From positions 31,121,659-31,185,658 of the forward strand of contig OW387140.1 in NCBI GenBank assembly GCA_936440205.1: 64,000 nucleotides of DNA, in the 5' to 3' direction. The notes under the pieces were generated by a model. The model did no database searches, had not been told where the DNA came from, and saw nothing but the letters and a program-made list of their open reading frames with translations. The translations under genes were made by a program, and so were the position numbers. This document shows, in pieces, positions 26,001-37,200 of this stretch. The DNA is from Lepidonotus clava (lineage: Eukaryota; Annelida; Polychaeta; Phyllodocida; Polynoidae). Numbering within the stretch: the stretch's first letter is position 1; each line of letters starts with the position of its first letter.

Positions 26001-28793
26001 GGCCTGGAAGATGCAGCGGACCGGCGTGGACACGAGGACGTGCCGCCACCTCCGCTCGTACCTGGGGGACGAGTACGAGGACGAGCGCACCAAGTTCGAC
26101 CCTGAGGTGAAGCCCCAGCCGAGCAGGTCCCTCAAACACAAGACGGTGAACGTGCTGCTCGCCCACAAGTGGACGGAGGACGTGGACCCCAAGGGGTGGT
26201 GGCTGAGCGAGAAGCTCGACGGGGTCAGGGCCTACTGGGACGGAAAGTGAGTGTTTTTTTTTACCTTTTATTAATAGAGTAATTTTTATTTTAGTATTTT
26301 GGGAGTGATTGGGGACTTGGCGTGAAGAATTATAATACAGCTAGAATCACACCGGTAGGATGTGCAATTTGAATTTTCGTTGAAAAAGAAACCATAAAAG
26401 CTTACTTTCTAATATTGAGGGAAAAGGAGGGACAAACGATTAGGTAGTTCAGGACAAAGACTTATCCACACTGTACTGTGATTTTCGTTACCATAGGCCT
26501 ATATGTTTTGCATTATTGACCGAATATTCTCCTTAATCATAATACCATTCTTCCCCTTTCAGGTGCTTTTACTCCCGGCTTGGCAACGAATTCCTGCCAC
26601 CTAAATGGTTCATCAAGGTACGACACGTTTTTCTCTTAGTTGTAAAATCAATCTGTTACTGCAATTACTGCATTACTCAAAATTCCAATGACATTCTAAG
26701 AATGTCTGAAATGACTGTCAATAAACTCTGTCATTGTCTTTATGCAGGGATTGCCCACTGACGTTTGCCTTGACGGAGAATTATTCGGAGGCCGCGGGAA
26801 ATTCCAGTCAACGGTCAGCATAGTAAAAACCGCGGAGAGTTCCAGATGGAAGGACGTCAAATATTGTGTAAGTATAGACAACCATATATATGTACATCTA
26901 GGCCTATTGCGAATTGTGATCCCTTCAGCTTTCCATATTACTTAGACAGAATTTATTTGTTACCTTCAATATCTGTGATATTTATGTAGAGTCAAAAACT
27001 GAAATGGATTGATGTTGTTTTTACGAGATATTTGTATGTTACTGATCAGGAGCTGATTGCAAGTGAACTTTATTCACAATGTATCCTTCTCCTTTCAGGT
27101 ATTCGATGCTCCGTCCCTAGCGAAGCAGCCATTTGAAAAACGAATCAAAGCAATTAATGACATCTTTGAGAATGACGAGTAAGTATACACATTAAATTTT
27201 GTCTGTTATTCGCAAACTACATTATAAAATGTCTATATTGTGAACACAAAGAATACATCAGTCCTGTGCTATTAATGTATGCTATTGTATATGGATTCCA
27301 CATTGGCCGATGCTATGTGCTGCTATCATAAAAATCATGAAATCTATTACACTTAGTACTATGGAATACCTGTATTTTAACCCTATGCGTAATGTTAAAT
27401 TTGACATATGATATATATCGTAAAAGAACCATGCATATTGGTCTTTAATTGATATTTCCCATAACTTACAATGTATTATGTCCTTTTCAGCATTCCCTAT
27501 GCCTACGCCCTGGAGCAGGAGAAGTGTCGGGGCAAGGACCACATGTTTGAGGAGCTGAAGCGGGTGGAGAAGCTGGGCGGGGAGGGAGTCATGGTCAGGG
27601 AACCCGGGTCCAAGTACGTCGGGTCCCGCTCAAAGACTCTACTCAAGTTAAAGTCATTCCACGATGCAGAGGTGAGAGAGGTTTATTCTTATCTAGGGAG
27701 ATATAGTTGATATATATATCATGATTTACGACATTTGTATTGATATGACGCTTTTACAAATGCGCTGACAAGGATGTTATTGTTGGCTCTGTAAACAAAA
27801 ATATCTATCATTATTAAACAGCTATCATTATTAACCACATTCATTATAACATGATTATCCATGTAGGAGAGTTGACATTGAATTGAAGTGTTGGCAGTAA
27901 TTATGTATCAATCAAATATAAGTTGTCTTTAACAAATAACTTATACCTTTAACTAAACCCACAAAATGTGATTGCATATCCCGAAACATAATTGCTTATT
28001 ACACATGTATATACTAATTGTTTTCCGCGGAAGGCCCGTCCAATTGTCATCATCTTATAAGTCCCACTGTAACTTAAAATTAATGTTAGAGCTCAATACT
28101 TAGAATTCTTTGCACTTCTCCATCCCACAGGCAGTTGTTATTGGTTTTGAGAAGGGCAAGGGGCGTAACGCTAGTGTCGTCGGCGCCCTCGTCTGTCGGA
28201 TGGCGTGCGGTACCCAGTTTAAGGTCGGCTCAGGCCTATCGGACAAAGATAGGCGCAGCCCGCCTAAGAAAGGCTCCATCATCACATACCGCTTCCAGGA
28301 ACTTACCAATGGGGGCCACCCGCGCTTCCCAACGTTTGTCGGTAAGTCTGTAATTACTGCATTTATACATGTGTGTAGATGATCATCCCTTGCCTTTTTT
28401 GATGGCCTACTTTTTTTTGAAACAAGGTTATTTTCTATAGTCAGCATAATTATAACCCAAGAAGAAAACATAAGATATACTCTTGAAAAAAAAATTATTG
28501 TTTGTATTTGGTACTTTTCCATATCATGCCCTATTGTACAATTGATAACAAAGTTTACCGGTACTCAACATTGACATAGTAGTACATGGAAAAGTTACTC
28601 GAGGGATGGCAACGTTGTATGGATATACTGATTCACCATGATTATGATATGTAATGGTACTATTTCATATGGGCCCTATGTCCCATGGCAATAAGCAATC
28701 GCTATATTGAGTATATTTGTTATTTCAGGGGTACGAATCGACCTTGACGAGCCTTGTGATGCTGTCCTTCCTCCCAAGCCGTCCGACGGTTGA
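23019..28793 (+). CDS. BRCT-BRCT-PBZ-SWIM-ATP-dependent DNA ligase fusion protein
   Basis: Thirteen phase-consistent exons encode 674 residues: 23019-23199, 23473-23597, 23901-24087, 24466-24602, 24799-24909, 25252-25571, 25995-26246, 26563-26617, 26748-26867, 27099-27178, 27491-27671, 28131-28341, 28729-28793. Two related BRCT domains (about 1-85 and 103-190) share the motif SGYTRK/TGYTRK and are each followed by an acidic linker. A PBZ poly(ADP-ribose)-binding finger follows: C272-x5-C278-x6-H285-x5-H291, with the family signature CYRKDPVH. Then a SWIM-type CxCx14CxH (C353, C355, C370, H372). The C-terminal third is an ATP-dependent ligase adenylation domain and OB fold: motif I EKLDGVR with nucleotidyl lysine K427, motif III LDGELFGGRGKF (about 464-475), motif IV GGEGVMVRE (552-560), motif V LLKLKS (573-578). 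The short core, without the extra domains of animal ligases I, III and IV, resembles the bacterial ligase E type. I infer nuclear repair at PARP-marked breaks. All catalytic motifs are intact. Confidence 0.88.
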
Positions 28794-31271
28794 GTTGTCA
28801 ATTGGATTTACCCAGGACAAGAAAGCAAATATTGGTTCTTTCTCCTCTGTATTTCTACATCTTCTTGTACGCCTGTTGTTTCAAAATGGTTTATACAATT
28901 AATCGTTTATACAACTGCTGCAAGGTTACTAGGGCAAAAAGTAACCCCAGACAGTATTGAATCTCTGGACGTTGAGGAGTTGTTGATTGTTAATTCCAAA
29001 ATATCAAAAAGATACCAAAGGAATACTGCAAGTGTAAAGTGATTTTGTACGATGAATGGGCTGTTGTAAGCGTGATACAAAATTAATGGACGTTCACCTC
29101 TCGTGAACTGTATGAGTTAGGATTCCTTATTGGCAGCAGGAGTCACCAGTTTCTGGTTATTGTTGTAAGATGAGATTATAAAATCATATTCATAGACCTA
29201 TATTTGTGATATGATTGTTATATATAGGCAGCAAGGTACACTTATTAAGCATTTACCATTGTGTAAAATTAATGATATTCATAGAGTCAATTGTTTATTA
29301 GCTACACGTGTTGATGTAGCGCACTGTATGCGTGTAAATTGTGTGAAAGCAGTAGCAAACAATATAAAGCTGTTTATCCTTGATTGATATCTATGTAAAA
29401 TATTCTAAGTAATATTGCATACACGAATCTTTGCTTGAATGTCACTTTATTTTTTATACAATGTATTTATACAACATTTCTATCACATTGTTACTATAAT
29501 TTATGTCAGTAAGTATCATAATGATTTAGTTAGAATTCTATATTTACGCCTAGACGTAATTTGTATTTGTGCTAAGGCAATGCAATCATGTTTGTTTACA
29601 GACTCAGCTGGTTGACAAATTCATTTACAGTAAGAATTAAGAAAAAGGAATTCTACAAACTGTAGATCTGTGCAAGTAAAGCTTTACATTCTTGAGAATT
29701 TACAAGATCATGTGATTTTCTTTTTACTTCTGTAACTTATACACTAGTACGTGTGATGTTGTAACTGTGATTTCTATGGATTGTTTCTTTGCTTACCTAC
29801 CTCACAACTAGTTTTTAACGAGGGCGCTTTTGTAATGTGTTTTTATGTATTAGACGTCCATGGTACGTGGTACCAATTGCATGTATACATAATACATGGA
29901 CATTGATAATGGATTACTGAGTGCAATATCTTGGCAGGTTGCGTTTTTATTCATCTTATTATCTATTGATCTCTACATATGTTAATGGATTGATGAGAAA
30001 TGCAATATGTGGTGAGACACTGATATGCACTTATTACCTTTAGGATGAATGTTTACATAAAAACAGTAATGTTACCCAAATAAAATGACACATAATATTG
30101 ATTGTTGTTTACCGTCGTCCTTTGTTTTGAGCACATTGCAAAAATTTCGTGGTACAATATATCAAGTATAGGTTTGGAATGCAACCCATGTATGATTGAC
30201 AAGCACTGCTGGTACTATCTTATTTCAAGTTTTCTTATACTTTTGCTTTGAGGAACATTGCCAAATCAAAAATTCACAGAGAGTTTTCCCTCTTTTAATT
30301 ACTAGCAATAAGTTAGATAACATCTTCCGGTCATACAAACTATGAGGGAGATATTAAAGATGAATATCGCAATTAATTTTCAAACCATAGTAATCAGAAC
30401 TTAAAGGAGCATCAAATAGTATTTCAGTGCAGCAGACTACCTGGAACTCAATTGCTAAAATCTCAAATTCTCGCTTCCATGATACCTAAGCATGTCTGAA
30501 TAATTTATATATCATCACGGAGGATATGGGCGCCGAAAGAGAGGTTAATCGGCTGAACATAACCCTTTTAGTGGACGTAATATCTAGTCATTGAACTATA
30601 CATTTATTCATTTAACACTTTGTACCTCAGAGTCTTGTTCGTTGAATGATCATTATGATAGAAAGGGGACACAATGTAGGTTTCTGTATTTTGTCTTATT
30701 AATTTATGGTCCCAAATATCTCAGTATTTAGTGCAAGCATTGTATGAGGTCTGCTCTTGTAATACCACTGAAGCTGTCTGATACTAATAGATAAAAATCG
30801 AGAATAATAATTTTTTGAAAACTTATGTTTTTTATTGCATAAATATACAAATATTATAGACTCGCTCGTTAGTGAAGGGGCAATGAATCTATGTCATTTA
30901 TAATGCCACCTTTGGTTTTCAAAATAAGTAATGGTCTATCTATTTCCCCATCACTTATCAAACTTGAGTTAAGATTTTTGCATGATATGTCACAGTTCCA
31001 TTCACTTAGCCCAATTGCAACTATACAAGCATGCACACAAAGATATTATGTTTCATTGTATATAACATACATGAACACACACTTGAGATATATTGCATGC
31101 ATACAACCATGTATGTGTGTATGAACATACATCTGCGTTGATGTGCATGTGCCGATGCATGTGCGAGTGTCCATGTGCACACACATGCGCATATATGTAT
31201 ATATATATATATATATATATGTTTGTTTTCTTTGGTATTAGGCACCTGTTTGGCATCCCTGGAGCCCCAAG
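28794..31271. other. Ligase 3' UTR and intergenic space
   Basis: There is no supported coding frame. A polyadenylation signal AATAAA at 30079-30084 is the best candidate end for the ligase transcript, implying a 3' UTR of about 1.3 kb. The rest, to the first P450 exon, is AT-rich and ends in a CA/TG-rich stretch (about 31070-31198). Confidence 0.5.
31199..31220. repeat. (AT)n microsatellite
   Basis: About eleven AT dinucleotides, preceded by a TG/CA-rich, imperfectly alternating purine-pyrimidine tract. It lies about 50 bases upstream of the P450 start codon, within its probable promoter or 5' UTR. Confidence 0.85.
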
Positions 31272-34200
31272 ATGTACGTGACAGTGGTACTTCTCCTGCT
31301 GGTGGGGACTTTACTCTACAGATGGTATCAGTAAGTAACCTTCACTTACTCCTCCCTGCAATAAGCCCATCCCAGTTGACACCAACATAAAAGTTTATCT
31401 TGAAATATTTTTTCCAAAATTGCCCCCATGCTTATTCCATGAAGACAGTTGCATAATACAAAATTAACCAAAGTAATTTGGTTGACAAATTGCTACTAAA
31501 ATTTGTAAAATTTGTAAAATGCAGCCTTTTTCCCACAGGAACCAGTGTTAAAGCCTATCAGCTCAACCTCTGATGTCCAACCCTATTTTGCCTCAAAATA
31601 CAGCATTTTGATCTGCTGGCAAACCTGCAAATCTGTCAATTGGTAAAATTTAAGAAATCATAATGTTTATCAGTACCTGGGGATAAAGAAAGATATGAAT
31701 CTTGCTTTAATATTTCAGTAACCACAACGTTAATTCTAGGAGACAAGGATGACTTATACAGTAATTTTGTTAATTTTGTCCAACCCTTGTCCAACCCTGG
31801 GATATACCCAATGTGGGATGGGCTTATTGGATCGCAATTTATAGGAATTATTATGATAACCTTATCAATAGGTCGACTGTAAAATTCAGAAATATTATCT
31901 ATCTTTAGCAAAAAGAGCTGTTTTGATCTTTATCTTTTTTTTTCCTTTTTATTCCTGAACCAAACTTGAGAACAACAATTTGTCTTTATTCTGGGAGATA
32001 CATGGAATGGGGATAAGGAATGATGTGGTTTCCATTAGCATCATTCTAGTAAATAGAAGATAGATCTAGCCGTACAGTTGCACTTTTAGATGATATCTTA
32101 TCTTCTAGTAATTGTATATCAGCAAACGGTGTACTTCAAATATCAACTTATCTATCATAACAACCATTCTGCATCCAGCTAAAAATGGTCTCGTTAGGTG
32201 TTACAGTTATGTTATCTATATTTACACGAATATTTGTTTATTTTCGTTGCTTTAGTTATCTCCACCTATGTCGCAGTTAGATTGTATATATTATATACAG
32301 TAGAAACTCTGGCATGCTACCACCTAAGGGTCTGAACAAAAATGTGTCTTAATATAATTAGGTGAGGTGGTCGTTTTAATGAAGGGGTGCCAGGGCCAGG
32401 TAGAGTGGGAGTGACTTAGGTGAGATAGTATAACCCCCCCCCCCCCCCCCCCCCACAAAAAAAAAAGAAAAAAAAAAGAAGAGATCGATACCTCTCCCAA
32501 AACATTAATTGGGGCTGCCTATTAGTTTCTTGAAATGGTATAGGCCTACTGGGTGTAGAGCTCAAAACAGCTAATATCAGTAATGGATAATTTTATACCC
32601 CCTTGTCACCTGTTTGTAAGGCTAGTATAATATTATATAAACATGAGTAAAACTTACGATTCAGAGCCTCCTGACCAAAGGGACTGACCATGGTCGGTTC
32701 ATAGTGTACAGGGGCCGTCCATACACCCGCGCGTATCAACCGTTTCCCAAATGCTGCCCAGATCCGCCCTTATGAAGTCACCGTAATAATAATTATTATG
32801 TTCTTTCCTCCAGAAATCGAAAGGAGAGATTTGAAATATTCAAAACCATCGGAATCAATGGCCCAGAACCAAATATCTTCTTTGGCAACTTGGCCGAAAT
32901 GAAAGATGTTGTGAGTAGAAAAACCCATATTTTCTCTTAAACATGTCATCTTAAGAAATCCAAATCTCATGTTCTGAAAGAGCGAACTATATATTCCAAA
33001 CCTCAGATATCAAGAGATATGGTGCAAATACGGGGCAACTAATATACACGGCTGATTGAGAATCACCAACGCTGAAATGTCATACACTATAGGTTTAGTT
33101 ACCAGGGCTATCATTGGTAACATTTTGCAATGATACTTCAAAGAGAAGAGGCCCTTTATCAACTCATTATTTAACACTGTCCTTGTTTTGCTCTTCTGAA
33201 CAGACAGAAATTTAGATATCTCTACTATATAGTCCAAATAGCAACACATTGAATTTATCTTTAATAATTTTTGAACTTATAAAATGTGAGCACAATATCT
33301 GTGTGAGCATGTAAGCACAGTATTTATAAAAGTTGTGTTATCCTGTTGATTGTAGATATTGGCTAATTGTGTTACTGACGTCGTGAAAAGCACATAGTTG
33401 TGACGATGTTTGATTTAATAAAAAAAGATAGCTAGTGAAATGAAATTTAGATATTGTAGGCCTTTGATGAAATGAAGGCGTTCCTTTAAACGTAGTGAAA
33501 GACGCGTAGGAATTAAGTTCCACACTTCATATTTTGTTAGAAACTATTTAGAAGAAACGAGAAAATAATAGAAAAGCCCCTGATTTACACAATAGACGAA
33601 TAGTCGCAAGACTGACAACAAAAATGTACAAAATTAGGACACTGCCCTCACATAGTACTTCGAGTAATCATAGAAAGTGCAATGGTTCCTGTTTTTGTAC
33701 TTTTCAATAATATTAATCTTAAAAGAAATCTTTTTGAGATTAAGTATGGATAAAGGTATCTAATGTATCTCCTGGCCTGTGATGATCTCAAAATAGATGC
33801 CCACGAAATTAAAAACGATAAATGGACGACCCATACTTCATTTCCATAGTCTTCATGTTTTACCTTTAGGGCCAGCACAAGAAGTGGATGGACTGGAGGC
33901 AAAAGTACGGCAAGACATATGGGTACGTCAGCGTTTTCCTTTTTGACCCAAGATAAACCAGGGGCCGACCAAAAAACATCCATGAGAATTCTGTGCCACA
34001 AGAAGTTAAAATACCCACGATCACACAATTTGCTATCGTTGGTATTTTAGTATCCACGAAATCTTGTGGATTTTTGTTTTAATTGTTCCAATGTCCTTGG
34101 AACATACTTTTAAAAGTATTATGTGGATAAGTATATTATGGGAATGATTTTAATATGATTTTTCAAGAAACTTTCATGTCCACGAAATCTCGTGGATATT

Positions 34201-37200
34201 TTATGGGTGGAATTTTCTTCTCGTGGGCCTAAAACAACCACCACAAGACATCGTGAACATATTTTGGTCGGCAACCCAGGCATATAATATATGTATTATT
34301 CTGATTGCACCTTGGCATATAAAACCGTGAATACTGCTTGGCCAGCCACCATCCATGGCACATTCACATTCACAATTCAAACCCAATGACATGGTATTTA
34401 CTGAAATTTAAACTTCAACCCTATGCCCCTAGGCCTGACCTCAATTTACATACATCATGATTTTGTCACACAAAATGTTACCTTCTCTTTTTTATCACCC
34501 GCACGGCCGGTGAGCGGTGCGTATTGTCGGTAGGGTGTATTGACAGACCATAGGTGCCGCTCTGCAATCCCAGTATTTTCTCGACAATTTGAGGCCTGTT
34601 TAGGTGATGAAATAAAGAAGAACCTTTGGACACGTCCTCTGGTGGCTGTACGACCCATGGGGATCGTACATACCTCAGGCTTGATCCTTGGTTTGTAACG
34701 ATCCCCTACGGGTCGTACAGCCACCAGAGGACAGCTCCCCGGAGTTCTTCTGATTATAGTACCTCCCCCTGAATAAACGACATTATCCCAAATGTTTTAT
34801 CTAAATTGTTCTTCTTTTTAAACAGATACTTTGAGGGCCCCAAGCCGATCTTGGTGACGAGTGACGTTGATCTAATTCAACAGATAATGATCAAAGAGTT
34901 CAGCAAGTTCCACTCCAGAAAGGTAAATCAACCCATAAAGACATCACATTGGGAGAGGTTGCAGTTTAAAACGACTCACATGAAATAACTTGTATAGTTG
35001 GTAACAAGTGCCACTGAATGTTCATTATTTTCGATATTGCTTACTAATATTATATTATTGGTGGTCTGAATCAGAAAAAAATCAGCTGATTCCTCTGCTA
35101 GTAATAAGCCCATCTCAGTTATTATAAAAAAATTTAAGTTGACTGTAAAATATTGTTATAATCGCTTTCTAGTTCATTCCACTAAGACAGCAGCATAAAA
35201 GAACTGAATCATGACAAATTGTTTGACAAATAATTTCTGGAAGTTAGTTGTGGATTGAGGAAAAATAAATTACCATTTTTCCCATAGGAACCACTGTAAA
35301 CGCAACCCTTAATGTCCAACCTTTTATTACATTGAAATACTGCATTTTAATTGGCTGCCAATTCCGTAAATTTGTCAATTGATCAAATTTCGGAATGTGT
35401 AATGTTTTAGCAGAACATGGTGATATAGAAAAACCTAAGTCTTGACTTCAATTTAACTACCTCGTAGAAACTTGGGTGCCTTGTATTATTGTTTTTTGTC
35501 TAACCCTTGTCCAAACCCCAGACATACAATGTGGGATAGGCTTATTGGCCGCATTGTTCACTGATTCAGCTCAGTGGGTATGCTACTTTCGTTTCTCATT
35601 CCGGATCAAATTACTATTGATAATTATGCTGCCTATACTTGAAGAACCATGTTGACTGTAATATCCTGTATTATCTGGTTTCAGCCGTTCCCTCTACACG
35701 ACAAGGACGACAAGTTCCTGGACATGTTTGGGGCGACAGGGCAGCACTGGAAGCGGATCAGGGCTATATGTAGCCCCAGCTTCAGCACCCGGAGGCTCAA
35801 AGAGGTAGAACTGCCCTTCTTAAAGAGAGCCAAAACCCCAAAACCAATAAATTCAACGAAATTTTCCAAATTCAAATAATCATGGAAATACATTCATTGA
35901 GCCTATTTCTGGCCCATGCTTGAATCAAACTGTGAAATTATGGTAGAAAATAATTAAAAACACCTTTCCTCCCTCAACTCAATTAATGTGGATCCATAAA
36001 TTTGGGTTTGTTTACAAAATGGAAATCTCCCCTGGAATTCTATTTCAGTTTGAGCTAGTTTTCACAGCTCATACTTTACCACTGACCTTAACTAGACTCA
36101 TCTAACATATTTCTATACTTATCTGAGTTTTGAAAATGTTGTCAATTATTTTGGTTTTGGCTCCCTTTAAGCCTATAATATTCTACTAGGCGATTTTGAC
36201 TATCTGGAATTATTTGGCAATTTCTCAATTATTGTTAGAAATGTGAAATGAACCATGGCATGATATTATACCTTTTCAAAGGGAATTTGAGGTCCGGTAT
36301 AATGCTAGATAACATGCCTATAGTTAATTCTTATAATTATTGCCAATGGAGAACTCTGAAATCGTGAATAAAAGCGGGTAGTGGAATACAGCCTTTATTG
36401 TTTGCACCACCACACTTTTATAACTTTCCCCTGTTTTTTCCAATTGTTACATGATTCAGACAGCTAACAAGGGGAGAATTTTTCAAAGGGTATGGGACTC
36501 AAAGTTGTTTTATGTTCTTTCCAGTTACCAAAGTCCATTTCCCAAAACAGTAGTGCTACTATCATATTTTGAGGAAAGGGACAATAGCCAAAATAACAAT
36601 TGAATATAATAGTTGCCTTAATAATTATCAACAAGGATATACATAAATTTGGATATTTATAGCCACAAAAGTAGCGGAAATAAGATTGTGAGAATATGGC
36701 AGGATCAAATTTCTCATTGTTGTATCTTACTGCATAGACAAAACACATGGGTGTTCAAAGATGTATGTATGTATGTATGTATGTATGTATGTATGTATGT
36801 ATGTATGTATGTATGTATGTATGTATGTATGTATACATATAGTCAATGTCTCTGACTGTGGTATTATGACTTTAAGCAATGTAACCTATGGCATGTTCCA
36901 CCACCAGATGTCGCCACTCATCCACCAGTCCATCACCGAGTTGCTGGGCGTCCTGGGTGCACGGGCAGACGAGGGGAAACCCTTTGACATCTATGGGTAA
37001 GACAGAAGTTTCATTAGATTTTCAAGTCAGTTTTTTATTTAACTAAAGTGTATAATTATATAAACGCGATATCAACGTTCACATTTGCTTAGTCCTTGAT
37101 GAAAAAGCATGCAAATTTAGTTTCTGTTATGGTCAAATTATGATTTAATTAAGACAAATTATTCAACCTCCAGTCTATTCTAATCCGTCTAAACTCAAGG

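Noticed and set aside
36649-36855. Open frame with a repeating MYVC peptide
   Set aside because: It is a translation of the (ATGT)n microsatellite.
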